Numbered from the stretch's first letter, positions 24,700 to 33,644 are shown. The stretch: 44,195 bases of DNA from Acholeplasmatales bacterium (GCA_900767915.1 CAAGAX010000050.1:1-44195); one strand, 5' to 3'. Numbers and translations: made by a program. The notes: a model not told the origin generated them from the letters alone.

Positions 24700-25045
24700 T
24701 ACAATCACTCCATGGTAAATCTAATGTAAAATATCTCTCTGGTGGATTAATATTTTTAGTTAAGGAATACTTTTCAGCAATATATTTTTTTATTTTATCT
24801 CTTTCGAGGTTAGCTTCCTTTAAAAGCTTTAACGCAGTATCAGTTTTAGGATTACAAGCTAAAAATAATGTAAGCTCTAAAGTGTAAAAATCATAAATCT
24901 GTAAATAATAAAATAACCGCTCCTTATCAGATTTAAATGAAGCCTTCTTAGGTTCAAATTTATATCTAGATACTAAATTTGGAAATAGATTTCCAATTAA
25001 AAGAGCGTGTTCTATATTTGAGTCAATTTCATATTTCTTTTCCAT
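24686..25045 (-). CDS. CotJA-CotJB-like fused spore coat protein (119 aa)
   Basis: Residues 10-30 read NIEHALLIGNLFPNLVSRY, the pattern of the CotJA motif (xEEALxxGTLFPELxxPY). Residues 45-119 match CotJB: LQIYDFYTLELTLFLACNP corresponds to LQxLDFAxxELxLYLDTHP, then RDKIKKYIAEKYSLTKNIN and the terminal LPW near where CotJB ends in DPWPW. In Bacillus these are two genes; here they appear as one chain. GGTGATAGA precedes the ATG. It is 53 bases after the 25099-25668 gene and overlaps cotJC, so the three probably form one operon. Function in the spore coat, or in an oxidative-stress complex if the organism does not sporulate, is inferred from the family. Confidence 0.7.
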   Translation of the reverse strand: MEKKYEIDSNIEHALLIGNLFPNLVSRYKFEPKKASFKSDKERLFYYLQIYDFYTLELTLFLACNPKTDTALKLLKEANLERDKIKKYIAEKYSLTKNINPPERYFTLDLPWSDCNVGV

Positions 25046-25098
25046 TCTATCACCAACATATACTATGCTAATAGAAATAGAAAAATTGTGTCTTTAAC

Positions 25099-25668
25099 CT
25101 AATTCACATTAAAATCAGCTTTTTCATAAGGAAATTTAGTTGCAAGTACAACATACTCGTACTCATCCTTACATTTTAAATAGCCAAGCTTTGAACAAAA
25201 ATTTAATTCCTTATTATAAAGCATATTCTCAGTAAATGCATGCTTAATAAGCTTTGAGTAAGCAATAGTATCAGCTAATAACAATGGAAAATCATTCTTT
25301 TTAGATTCTATAATTTTAAAATTAGTATTCTTTAAATAAGAATCACTTACAATAGATAAACCAATTGGCTGGGTAGATAATGCAAAGCCCCATACATTAT
25401 TTTTCATTGAAAATGAAATAAAGTATTTAGAGATATAGGGAAATCCACACTCATCAAAAAATAATTTATTCAAATCCAAATTAAATTTATCCTTTAAAAT
25501 TTTCTTTACTGTCGAAAAGAAGGCAAAAGTAGCAATTCTATCATCTTCATCTTCTATTAAAGAAATAAATTCTAAAATTTCTTTACTGAATTTAATATTA
25601 GCACTATCAAATAAGAGCTTTAATTTATTTCTTTCAAAAAAATGTACATAAACATATTCTTTGTTCAT
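25099..25668 (-). CDS. Divergent phosphopantetheinyl transferase-like protein, catalytic residues missing
   Basis: Not a confident family member, but the layout follows Sfp-type transferases. GFPYIS (about 75-80) sits where GKPYx is expected, FISFSMKNN where FNxSHS is expected, and QPIGLSIV where xPVGVDIE is expected. A helix DTIAYSKLIKHAF lies near the expected WTxKEAxxK. The metal-binding Asp and Glu and the His are replaced, so it should lack transferase activity. The ATG at 25668 is chosen because a G-rich tract ends eight bases upstream. It is the first gene of the probable cotJ operon. It could bind acyl carriers without modifying them, or be an unrelated protein. The codon use is like its neighbours. 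Confidence 0.45.
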   Translation of the reverse strand: MNKEYVYVHFFERNKLKLLFDSANIKFSKEILEFISLIEDEDDRIATFAFFSTVKKILKDKFNLDLNKLFFDECGFPYISKYFISFSMKNNVWGFALSTQPIGLSIVSDSYLKNTNFKIIESKKNDFPLLLADTIAYSKLIKHAFTENMLYNKELNFCSKLGYLKCKDEYEYVVLATKFPYEKADFNVN

Positions 25669-25676
25669 AAATATTA

Positions 25677-25686
25677 CCCCCCCCCC
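25677..25686. repeat. Homopolymer of ten C (G10 on the coding strand) at the ribosome site
   Basis: The longest G/C homopolymer in this AT-rich window. On the minus strand GTGTG-G9 runs directly into TAATATTT-ATG, so the tract takes the place of the Shine-Dalgarno sequence. A TTG at 25692 is in frame with the ATG only at this tract length. Such tracts change length by slippage and are a known basis of phase variation. Confidence 0.8.
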
Positions 25687-25693
25687 ACACAAA

Positions 25694-25721
25694 AAAACAA
25701 AATTTTTAAATATTTTGTTTT
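25694..25721 (-). promoter_or_regulatory. Leader hairpin just upstream of the G tract
   Basis: AAAACAAAAT (25694-25703) and ATTTTGTTTT (25712-25721) form a 10-bp stem, followed on the minus strand by TTT and then the G tract. It is AU-rich and so only moderately stable. It could act as a weak terminator or hold the ribosome site open. Confidence 0.5.
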
Positions 25722-25788
25722 AGAAATTAAAAATATGCATTTTTCTAAACACAATTAGAATTATGTCTTATTTAAATAATCCACTTTA

Positions 25789-25817
25789 ATTATATTTATT
25801 TTTTACAAAAAAATCAA
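25789..25817 (-). promoter_or_regulatory. Promoter of the cotJ-type operon
   Basis: On the minus strand TTGATT (25812-25817), exactly 17 bases, then TATAAT (25789-25794). Transcription would start near 25782 and give a leader of about 115 bases carrying the hairpin and the G tract. The match is to the vegetative sigma-A type, not an obvious sporulation sigma factor. Confidence 0.65.
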
Positions 25818-25887
25818 GTATTTAAAACAATAAAAAAAAACTACATATGATACATTTTTTTAATTGAATTTAATAATAGATATATTT

Positions 25888-26994
25888 TCATTCTAAATAT
25901 CTTCCATCTATATAATATTCTGAATTTTTAATAATATTAGCCAATATTCCCATCATAAAAATAGATATTATTAAGCTTGAACCACCATAGGATATAAATG
26001 GTAATGTTACACCCGTTACAGGTATTAATCCTATAACAACACCTATATTTATAAAAACCTGAATAAATAGAAGACTAGAAAATCCAAATGCTAAATATAA
26101 TGAAAAAGAATCCTTTAAATACTTCGATGTTTTATAACCAATATATATTAAATAAAAAAATAATAAAATAACTATTACTCCTCCAAATATACCAAGCTCT
26201 TCGCAGATAATGGCAAAGATAAAGTCATTTTGAGGTTCTGGTAAATAATAATATTTTTGTCTACTATTAAATAAACCATATCCAAATAAACCTGATGGAG
26301 ATATCGCATAAAGTGATTGAATTATTTGAAACCCAGATCCTAAAGGATCACTCCATGGATCTAAATAGGAAATAATTCTTTCCATTCGATAAGGAGCCAT
26401 AATAATCATTAAGCTTACACCAATAATAGCTAAAACTCCTCCTAATATAACATTTTTAATTTGAACTCCACCAATAAATAGCATAAAAAGTAAAGTCATA
26501 GTTAATACTGCACCTGTACCAAAATCCGGTTGTAATAGAACTAATCCAAAGACAAAAATAATTATTAATATATATAAATAAAAATCCTTATTATTACTCA
26601 TCATTTTAGGATTATTAGCTAATACCTTTGCAGTAAAAATAATCGATGTAATCTTCACTACCTCTGCGGGCTGTATAGAAAAATCTTTAAAGCCTATCCA
26701 GCTTCTAGCTCCTCCTCTAACTACTCCAATTCCTGGAATTAATACTAATATTAATAATAATATCGAAAAAATAAATAAGTGATTTGCATATTTCTTATAA
26801 AATGAAATAGGTATTTTTTGGGTAATAATAAATACTATTATTCCAATAAATAAAAAGATTGCTTGTCTAATCAAATAATAAAATTGATTATTTGTTTTAT
26901 ATTCTGCCCAAATCATTGATGATGAATATATCATTACAAGTCCAATAGTAATTAAAATAAATAACACAGCTATAAACGTATAATATTTTTTCAA
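25888..26994 (-). CDS. FtsW/RodA/SpoVE family peptidoglycan glycosyltransferase
   Basis: SEDS-family lipid II polymerase with about ten membrane segments in 368 residues. Signatures are GGARSWIGFKDFSIQPAEVVK, which includes the RSW and QPAE blocks, LLQPDFGTGAV with the catalytic Asp, LPEPQNDFIFAIICEELG and the terminal PFISYGGSS. FtsW is favoured over RodA by the order of loops and SYGGSS, and SpoVE is the sporulation-specific version of the same type. The start is TTG, with GGTGAT four bases upstream. It stands alone after the terminator of the hemolysin III gene and beside the cotJ locus, so SpoVE is possible. Confidence 0.9.
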   Translation of the reverse strand: MKKYYTFIAVLFILITIGLVMIYSSSMIWAEYKTNNQFYYLIRQAIFLFIGIIVFIITQKIPISFYKKYANHLFIFSILLLILVLIPGIGVVRGGARSWIGFKDFSIQPAEVVKITSIIFTAKVLANNPKMMSNNKDFYLYILIIIFVFGLVLLQPDFGTGAVLTMTLLFMLFIGGVQIKNVILGGVLAIIGVSLMIIMAPYRMERIISYLDPWSDPLGSGFQIIQSLYAISPSGLFGYGLFNSRQKYYYLPEPQNDFIFAIICEELGIFGGVIVILLFFYLIYIGYKTSKYLKDSFSLYLAFGFSSLLFIQVFINIGVVIGLIPVTGVTLPFISYGGSSLIISIFMMGILANIIKNSEYYIDGRYLE

Positions 26995-27023
26995 TATATC
27001 ACCATATAAAATTATGAAAAAAG

Positions 27024-27052
27024 AAAAAAAATATGATAATTAAATCATATTT
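27024..27052 (-). terminator. Terminator after the hemolysin III-like gene
   Basis: AAATATGAT (27029-27037) and ATCATATTT (27044-27052) form a 9-bp stem that starts at the stop codon. An A run at 27024-27028 gives the minus-strand U tract. Confidence 0.8.
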
Positions 27053-27883
27053 TTAAAAAACAAAACAATATATTCCAAAGAATTGAATAATAGCTCCAAA
27101 CAAAACAAAGAAATGCCAAATAAAATGAGCAGCCTTCACTTTATTCATTGCAAAGGGAATCATACCTAATGTATAAATTATACCTCCGACTAAAATCATA
27201 ATAAATAAAGGATAATTAGGATTTTCTAGCCATAGCCACCCAGGAACGAACATTAATCCACTCCAACCAATTGCAAAATACAATGGAAAATTAACCCATT
27301 TAATTCTACCAGGACCAAATACGCATACTAAAGTTATACCAATAGCTATTAAAACCCATTGAATAATAAAAATTATCATTCCCATATAATTAGAAAAGAA
27401 ATTATTATAATTATAAATTTGACCCCATTCAACTAATAATAATGGAGCAAATGTTCCACCAATTAATAAATAAATTGAAGTATAATCAAATCTTCTCCAT
27501 AGTCTTTTTACTGTACTACCATAAGGAAACGCATGATATAGTGAACTCATTAACATCATAAATATCATACATACACCATATATAATACTAGAGGCTAGCT
27601 TAATAGGAGAATCAGATTTTAATATCATTAATATTAACGCAACAATGGCAAAAATTGTTCCTACTCCATGAGTAATAGAATTTCCTATTTCCTCTAAAAC
27701 ACTTCTTTTAGGTGCTTCATTTAATTCTCTATTTCTTTTTCTAATAGGAGCTAATCTTTCTTCTTTTTCTTCATGAATGATATCATGATTTATTTTTTCT
27801 AATCTTTTTCTTTCAAGCTTTTCATTTTTTTTATTTAGCTTTTGATTTTTCCTTTCAGCCTTTAAAAGTTCCTTATCATTCAT
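27053..27883 (-). CDS. Hemolysin III / YqfA family membrane protein with a charged N-terminal helix
   Basis: Seven membrane segments of the hemolysin III (PAQR-like) family. Conserved pieces are EEIGNSITHGVG (about 67-78), MSSLYHAFP, RRFDYTSIYLLIGGTFAP and AAHFIWHFFVLFGA; the His/Asp residues of these would form the metal site of PAQR-fold proteins. The first 60 residues are an unusual Lys/Glu-rich helix, probably coiled, that most homologues lack. The biochemical role is unknown; homologues are linked to membrane lipid homeostasis. It overlaps uvrC by 8 bases. Confidence 0.85.
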   Translation of the reverse strand: MNDKELLKAERKNQKLNKKNEKLERKRLEKINHDIIHEEKEERLAPIRKRNRELNEAPKRSVLEEIGNSITHGVGTIFAIVALILMILKSDSPIKLASSIIYGVCMIFMMLMSSLYHAFPYGSTVKRLWRRFDYTSIYLLIGGTFAPLLLVEWGQIYNYNNFFSNYMGMIIFIIQWVLIAIGITLVCVFGPGRIKWVNFPLYFAIGWSGLMFVPGWLWLENPNYPLFIMILVGGIIYTLGMIPFAMNKVKAAHFIWHFFVLFGAIIQFFGIYCFVF

Positions 27884-29648
27884 TTAAAGTATCCTCCTCT
27901 TTATTAAAATAATCAAATATATTCTTGGCTATATTTTCAGGCATACCTGAAGATTTCAATTCTGAAATACTTGCTTTTTTTATCGCATCAATAGTTAAAA
28001 AATGCTTAAGTAAAGATTCTTTTCTTTTAGGACCTAATCCCTCAATATTATCTAAAATTGATGAGAAAAAGCCCTTGGCCTTTGTTGATCTAAAGAAGCT
28101 AATTGCGAAATCATGAACCTTTTGAGAAATATCAGCTAATAATAAATATATATCATCATTTTTATCTATATTAATATATCTATCATTAAAAAATAAAATA
28201 GTAGCCTTATGATGATCATCCTTTTGAATACCTAAAACTGGTATATTTAAATTTAAGCTATTTAGAACTTCAATAGCTGCGTGAACCTGAATTTGTCCAC
28301 CATCCATTACTATTAAATTTGGAAAATTACCATTTTCCATAGATAATCTTAAATATCTTCGATAAATTATTTCCTTCATTGTTTCATAATCATTAGCGCC
28401 AACTACCGTTTTAACATGATATTTTCTAAATTCCTTTGGCTCTGGTCTACCATTAATATAGCATACCATACCAGAAACAGGATATTCTCCAAATAAATTT
28501 GAATTATCAAATGCTTCAATACGATATGGAGTAGGAATATTTAATAAATTACCAAGCTTTTCTATTGTATCTATTTTCTTTAATACTTGATTTTTGTAAA
28601 TATTACGTTTATTTTCCAAATTAAACTTAGCATTATCAAAAGCCATTTGTAGTAGTTCATGCTTCTTACCATTTTTAAATTCAACACAAGAAATACCTAA
28701 GAATTCCTCTATATTTTCAAGCTCTATACCAGTAATACAAATTTCTTTAGGCTTTACATTTAAATCATAAAATTGCAATAGATAATTATAAACCTCATCA
28801 CTTGCATTATCATATAAATTTATAATAGTTTGATGATTTTGAACTATATTACCTAATCTTGTAATAATAATATTAATTGATATTTCTTCATTATCAATAT
28901 AAACACCAATATAATCTCTACTAGTTAAATCATTAATGGAAATCTTTTGTTTAGCAATAGTTTGTTTAATGGATTCTATTAAATCTCTATATTCAATGGC
29001 TCTTTCAAATTCCATATTTAATGAGGCCTCATTCATTTCTTCAGTTAATGATTTAATAACATCATCGCAATTACCATTTAAAAATGAAGCTATTTTATTT
29101 TTATACTCAGTATAATCAAAATTACCACTATTAATACAAGGTGCTAAGCATTGGTGCATATGATAATAAAGGCATTCCTTATTAGGAATGTTATAGCATT
29201 TTCTTAAAGGATAGATTCTATTTAATAAATCTACTGTATTTCTAGCTGCTTTAACATTAGGATAAGGACCGAAATATCTCGCAAAGCCTTTTTTTCTTTT
29301 ATTTCTTGTTACTATAAGTCTAGGGTGAACTTCATTGGTTAAGGCAACATATGGATAAGTTTTATCATCAGTAAGACTAATATTATATTTAGGATCATAT
29401 TCCTTAATCATATTAATTTCAAGAACAAATGCTTCTAATTCTGAAGAGGTTATTACATAATTAAAATCACAAATCTCACTAACAAGCTTTGTTGTTTTCG
29501 CATTATGTACTCCATGAAAATAGCTTCTAACTCTATTCTTTAGATTTTTAGCCTTACCTACATATATAATTGTACCATTTTTATCAAGCATTTGATAGCT
29601 TCCTGGCTTATCAGGAAGTAGCTTTAGCTTTTCCTCTATTATTCCCAT
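27876..29648 (-). CDS. uvrC: Excinuclease ABC subunit C
   Basis: Makes both cuts in nucleotide excision repair. The N-terminal GIY-YIG nuclease is PDKPGSYQMLDKNGTIIYVG-KAKNLKNR. A UVR motif (about 195-230) follows, for UvrB contact. The C-terminal RNase H-like nuclease has EAFDNSNLFGEYPVSGMV and VMDGGQIQVHAA. A helix-hairpin-helix repeat lies at the end, DNIEGLGPKRKESLLKHF. 590 residues is full length. Confidence 0.97.
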   Translation of the reverse strand: MGIIEEKLKLLPDKPGSYQMLDKNGTIIYVGKAKNLKNRVRSYFHGVHNAKTTKLVSEICDFNYVITSSELEAFVLEINMIKEYDPKYNISLTDDKTYPYVALTNEVHPRLIVTRNKRKKGFARYFGPYPNVKAARNTVDLLNRIYPLRKCYNIPNKECLYYHMHQCLAPCINSGNFDYTEYKNKIASFLNGNCDDVIKSLTEEMNEASLNMEFERAIEYRDLIESIKQTIAKQKISINDLTSRDYIGVYIDNEEISINIIITRLGNIVQNHQTIINLYDNASDEVYNYLLQFYDLNVKPKEICITGIELENIEEFLGISCVEFKNGKKHELLQMAFDNAKFNLENKRNIYKNQVLKKIDTIEKLGNLLNIPTPYRIEAFDNSNLFGEYPVSGMVCYINGRPEPKEFRKYHVKTVVGANDYETMKEIIYRRYLRLSMENGNFPNLIVMDGGQIQVHAAIEVLNSLNLNIPVLGIQKDDHHKATILFFNDRYINIDKNDDIYLLLADISQKVHDFAISFFRSTKAKGFFSSILDNIEGLGPKRKESLLKHFLTIDAIKKASISELKSSGMPENIAKNIFDYFNKEEDTLNE

Positions 29649-29675
29649 TTTTCTTTAAACCTATATAAAAGAAAA

Positions 29676-29695
29676 TGGCTAACTTATATTAGCCA
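29676..29695 (-). terminator. Terminator of the gmk-rpoZ unit
   Basis: TGGCTAA (29676-29682) pairs with TTAGCCA (29689-29695) just after the rpoZ stop, followed on the minus strand by TTTTCTTTT. Confidence 0.75.
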
Positions 29696-29701
29696 CTTTA
29701 A

Positions 29702-29950
29702 TTATTCATCTTCATCTTCAGGATTAGACTTCTTAAAAGTCATTGTGCATTTTCCCATTAAAATTTCCTCTAATGCTTGTCCAACTGGCTTAACACAAAT
29801 TCCATCCTCAGCAGCTGTCCATTCCTCTTCTTCAATAATTTTAGCACGCTTTGCAGCAGCATAAGCTAATTTATATTTTGAATCAATTTTTTCAAGTAAT
29901 GCGTCTACTGAAGGATAACGCATTCCATCATATTCTACCTTATTACTCAT
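29702..29950 (-). CDS. rpoZ: RNA polymerase omega subunit
   Basis: Small assembly subunit of RNA polymerase that folds around the beta' subunit. MRYPSVDALLEKIDSKYKLA and AAAKRAK are the family signature, and the C-terminus is acidic. The start at 29950 is set by GGAGGA six bases upstream. An earlier in-frame ATG would reach into gmk and has no ribosome site. It directly follows gmk, the normal Firmicute order gmk-rpoZ. Confidence 0.95.
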   Translation of the reverse strand: MSNKVEYDGMRYPSVDALLEKIDSKYKLAYAAAKRAKIIEEEEWTAAEDGICVKPVGQALEEILMGKCTMTFKKSNPEDEDE

Positions 29951-30008
29951 ATATAATCCTCCATTACCCTTATTATTATAACATAATATAAGTGAATAAT
30001 CTATATAA

Positions 30009-30632
30009 TTATTCCTCTTCACCTATTAATTCCATATATTTATGAATTGAACGCTCAGTTTTAGCATGCTCTGCTCTAATAATAGCCATAATTCTATCAG
30101 CAGCATTATGAACCTCATCGTTTACAACAATATAGTCATAATACTTAGCCTTTTTAAATTCTCTATTAGCCTTTTGTACTCTTTCTTCAATAATCTCTTC
30201 AGATTCAGTACCTCTTCTTCTTAAACGCTCATATAATGCTTCTTTTCCGGGTGGAACTAAGAAAATCATTACACAATTAGGTACCTTCTTTTTAACCTGA
30301 AGTGCTCCATCAACCTCAATTTCAAGAACAACCTCATTACCACGTTCAAGATTCTCATTTATCTTATCAAGTGGTGTACCATAATAATTACCTACAAATT
30401 CAGCATATTCTAGGAATTTACCCTCGTGAATAAGTTGTTCAAATTCATCTTTAGAAACAAAATAGTAATCTACTCCATCCCTCTCACCGGGGCGCATCTT
30501 ACGTGTAGTCATTGAAACACTATATACTAAATTGTGATTAGGCATATCAAATAATGCCTTTCTAACTGTTCCCTTTCCAACTCCAGATGGACCTGAAAGA
30601 ACAATCAATAAACCACGATCATTAAGCTTCAT
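30009..30632 (-). CDS. gmk: Guanylate kinase
   Basis: Phosphorylates GMP to GDP. The P-loop is SGPSGVGKGTV, and SMTTRKMRPGERDGVDY with the GMP-binding Arg and Tyr follows; FLEYAEFVGNYYGTP and LRRRGTESEEIIEER complete the family pattern. 207 residues is normal. In this phylum it precedes rpoZ and links nucleotide supply with polymerase and stringent-response genes. Confidence 0.96.
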   Translation of the reverse strand: MKLNDRGLLIVLSGPSGVGKGTVRKALFDMPNHNLVYSVSMTTRKMRPGERDGVDYYFVSKDEFEQLIHEGKFLEYAEFVGNYYGTPLDKINENLERGNEVVLEIEVDGALQVKKKVPNCVMIFLVPPGKEALYERLRRRGTESEEIIEERVQKANREFKKAKYYDYIVVNDEVHNAADRIMAIIRAEHAKTERSIHKYMELIGEEE

Positions 30633-30703
30633 ATATTCTATACCTCTTTTAAAAAATATATAATCAAAATATACATTATTTTTTCAAAAAAAGCAATATT
30701 ATT

Positions 30704-31096
30704 TTATAATAAATCAATTTCTTCTTCTAAACTAAATACGCTTTCAATTACATCATTTAAAATACTTTTTACATTATCCGTATTTACAATAGTATTATAT
30801 TCTAAAATAAGAATATTATCCATATTAAGCTTACATACTAGATATTTAGATTTCATATTGAAACTATTCATATTAATATATAATTGATTAGTAATATTAT
30901 CTATTTTTCTTAAATTAATTATAAAAGCTAAATTAGTATAATCATTATTTAAATTAATAGTTATATATGGAAATAATGAATATTTATTTAAATTCAATTG
31001 AAACGAAAAAGGGTTATCTCCTTCAATTGAGGTATTCCTTTCATTAAATAGCTTTTTTATTTCATCTATAACTGTTTTTCTACTAAATAAACCCAT
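30704..31096 (-). CDS. Uncharacterised protein, possibly YbjN-like (130 aa)
   Basis: The start MGLFSRKTVIDEI is chosen because AAGGA lies eight bases before it; the upstream in-frame ATG lacks a site. The protein alternates strands and a long C-terminal helix. The central part (YITINLNNDYTNLAFIINLR, then YINMNSFNMKSKYLVCKL) recalls the YbjN / type III chaperone-like fold, where a strand with N-x-x-N is followed by a helix. No catalytic residues stand out. It is a single gene upstream of gmk and divergent from rqcH. Confidence 0.5.
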   Translation of the reverse strand: MGLFSRKTVIDEIKKLFNERNTSIEGDNPFSFQLNLNKYSLFPYITINLNNDYTNLAFIINLRKIDNITNQLYINMNSFNMKSKYLVCKLNMDNILILEYNTIVNTDNVKSILNDVIESVFSLEEEIDLL

Positions 31097-31256
31097 ACTA
31101 TCATTCCTTCTTTTAAATTTTACCATAAAATAAATAAAATGTCTCTTTATTATTTTATCATTTATATAATTAATATTTTTTTATTAGTTATTAATGAATA
31201 TAATATTTAATTATAAGCTTGAATTAAATATAAATCTTTATTTTTTAATAAATAAA

Positions 31257-31276
31257 TGCTATACTTTTTTTGGTGA
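31257..31276 (+). promoter_or_regulatory. Extended -10 promoter and ribosome site of rqcH
   Basis: TGCTATACT (31257-31265) is an extended -10 element; no good -35 is seen. GGTGA (31272-31276) is the ribosome site, and only 16 bases separate the -10 box from the ATG at 31282. Confidence 0.55.
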
Positions 31277-31281
31277 TTTAT

Positions 31282-32940
31282 ATGAGCTTTGATGGTTTAT
31301 TATTAAATAGAATAATAAAAGAAATATATTTTTTAAAAACAGGTAGAATTTCAAAAATACTTGAATCAGGAGATACTGATTTTATTCTTACAATTAGATC
31401 TAATAGAGAAAATTATAATTTAATGTTATCATTTTCTAGTGAATATTCAAGAATTCATTTAACTAAAAAAAATTATGATTCTATAAGTAATCCTAAAAGC
31501 TTTACAATGTTTTTAAGAAAGCATATTGAAGGATATTTTATAGATGATATTAAGCAGTATGAAAATGATAGAATTATTATTTTTGAACTTGTAGGACATA
31601 ATGAGCTTGAGGATTTATGTAGAAAAAAGCTTATATGTGAGATAATGGGTAGATATTCAAATTTAATATTAGCTGATAATGATTATAAAATAATAGATTC
31701 TCTTAAGCATGATGGAGTAGGAGAATATAATAGAACTATTCTTCCTAATGCTAAATATGAATTTCCAAATAATAATAAAATAAATCCAATAGGATTAAGC
31801 TATCTAGAAATAGATAAAATAGCTAAAGAAAAGCATCTTAATAATCCTAAGGATTATTTGAATACCTTTTTAGGTTTATCTATGCATATAATTGAAAATG
31901 CCTTTATTAACGATAATATTAATAAAAATTTATACGATTATATAAATTCTATTAATAGGCCTATTATATTTAAAAATAAAAAGGATAAGCTAGATTATTA
32001 TTTTAATCCTTTAAATGAAAAAGTAATAAAGGAATTTAATAGTATTTCAGATTTATTAGATTATTTTTACTATGAAGAGGATTTAAAGGCCAAAATAAAA
32101 TTAAAAACTAATGATTTATCTAATTTCATTAATAAGCAAATAAAAAAATATGAAAATAAGCTTACTAAGCTTGAGGGTGAAAGAATTGAAGCGCTTGATA
32201 ATGAACATTATAGAGTTAAGGGTGAGCTTCTTCTTTCATATCCTAATCTAAAAGAAAAGACTGATAAGGTAATAGTATATGATTATTATAATTTAAAAAA
32301 TGTTTCTATTAACTTAGATCCAAAGTTTACTGTTTTAGAAAATTCTAATAGATATTTTAAAAAATATCAAAAGATGAAATCTTCCTTAAATTATATAAAA
32401 GAACAAGAGGAAATAGCTAAAAATGAAATAGAATACTTTAAGATACTACAATATCAAATAACAGATTGTAGTATTAATGAGGCTTTAGAGATTCAAGATG
32501 AATTAATTAATAATAAATACTTATTCAAAAAAAATGATAATAAGCCTAAGAAAAAACAAAAGCCAAAGCTATTAACATATATATTAGATAATGGCACTCA
32601 AATTACAGTTGGTAAAAATAATATTCAAAATGAATATTTAACTCATAAGCTTGCACTAGCAAATGAAATGTGGTTTCACATTAAAGATGGTGAGGGTAGT
32701 CATGTTGTTTTACATAATTCAAATCAATTAACTGAAGAGGAAATAAGAACTTCTGCTATGCTTGCGGCATATTACTCTAAATTTAAAAATTCCTCTAGTG
32801 TTCAGGTTGATTATACTAGAGTTAAATATATTAAAAAAATACCAGGAAAAAGAAATTGCTTTGTAACATATACTCATCAACATACAATTTATATTGACCC
32901 TGATATTAATATAATAGAGAAATTAAAGGTAAAAAAATGA
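31282..32940 (+). CDS. rqcH: Ribosome quality control protein RqcH (NFACT family)
   Basis: Binds stalled 50S subunits with peptidyl-tRNA and directs alanine-tail addition to the nascent chain. NFACT-N spans about residues 1-200, including ICEIMGRYSNLILAD. A long Lys/Glu-rich coiled coil runs about 265-420. The NFACT-R domain begins near KLLTYILDNGTQITVGKNN, with ANEMWFHIKDGEGSHVVL. About 552 residues. The ATG is set by GGTGA upstream; an earlier TTG in frame is less likely. Older annotations call it fibronectin-binding protein A. It overlaps the methyltransferase gene by 4 bases (ATGA). Confidence 0.92.
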   Translation: MSFDGLLLNRIIKEIYFLKTGRISKILESGDTDFILTIRSNRENYNLMLSFSSEYSRIHLTKKNYDSISNPKSFTMFLRKHIEGYFIDDIKQYENDRIIIFELVGHNELEDLCRKKLICEIMGRYSNLILADNDYKIIDSLKHDGVGEYNRTILPNAKYEFPNNNKINPIGLSYLEIDKIAKEKHLNNPKDYLNTFLGLSMHIIENAFINDNINKNLYDYINSINRPIIFKNKKDKLDYYFNPLNEKVIKEFNSISDLLDYFYYEEDLKAKIKLKTNDLSNFINKQIKKYENKLTKLEGERIEALDNEHYRVKGELLLSYPNLKEKTDKVIVYDYYNLKNVSINLDPKFTVLENSNRYFKKYQKMKSSLNYIKEQEEIAKNEIEYFKILQYQITDCSINEALEIQDELINNKYLFKKNDNKPKKKQKPKLLTYILDNGTQITVGKNNIQNEYLTHKLALANEMWFHIKDGEGSHVVLHNSNQLTEEEIRTSAMLAAYYSKFKNSSSVQVDYTRVKYIKKIPGKRNCFVTYTHQHTIYIDPDINIIEKLKVKK

Positions 32941-33644
32941 AAAATTCATATAAGAAATTTGCATATTATTATGATGAGGTTATGGCAAGCCTTAATTATG
33001 ATTTATGGTTAGAATTTATTGAACCATATCTTAAAAATGGTGATAGCATTTTAGATTTAGCATGTGGCACAGGAACACTTTTATCAATGCTGAAAATGAG
33101 TGGCTATAATACCGATGGATTAGATTTAAGTGAGGAAATTATTGAAATAGCTAATGAAAAAAAGAAATTAAATAGATTAGATATTAATTTTTATGTAGCA
33201 GATATGACTAACTTTCATTTAAATAAAAAATATGATATGATTACATGCTTTTTTGATTCTATTAATTTTCTTCAAAATAAAAAGGATATCGATAGAATGC
33301 TAAATTGTGTTACAGCTCATTTAAAGGATCAAGGATATTTTATTTGCGATATATTTTCACGTGAACTATTAAAGGAATATGAAGCTAATGAGATTCATGA
33401 GGATTATGAAACATTTAAAATTGATTGGACAACAAAAAAAACAACCCCAACCTCTTTAAAGCATTCAATTACTATAAAAGAGGGAGATGATTGTTTTAAT
33501 GAATCATATTATGAATATTATTATGATATTAGGGATATTTCTAATAAAAAGCTAAAGCTTATTAAAATATCTGGAGATTTTAATGATGATTTATTAGATG
33601 AGGATGAAAGAATTTTATTAGTTTTTCAAAAAACTACATCCTAG
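32937..33644 (+). CDS. Class I SAM-dependent methyltransferase
   Basis: A 235-residue methyltransferase. Motif I is ILDLACGTGTLLSML (about 40-54), with the acidic residue at the end of the second strand in TDGLDLSEE (about 60-68), and VADMTNFHLNKKYDMITCFFDSINFL gives motifs II to IV. The substrate is unknown. Homologues of this type (YqeM-like) lie next to ribosome biogenesis genes in other Firmicutes. It is coupled to rqcH, which points to a translation-related target by inference. Its last 11 bases overlap the end of the convergent HPt gene. Confidence 0.85.
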   Translation: MKNSYKKFAYYYDEVMASLNYDLWLEFIEPYLKNGDSILDLACGTGTLLSMLKMSGYNTDGLDLSEEIIEIANEKKKLNRLDINFYVADMTNFHLNKKYDMITCFFDSINFLQNKKDIDRMLNCVTAHLKDQGYFICDIFSRELLKEYEANEIHEDYETFKIDWTTKKTTPTSLKHSITIKEGDDCFNESYYEYYYDIRDISNKKLKLIKISGDFNDDLLDEDERILLVFQKTTS

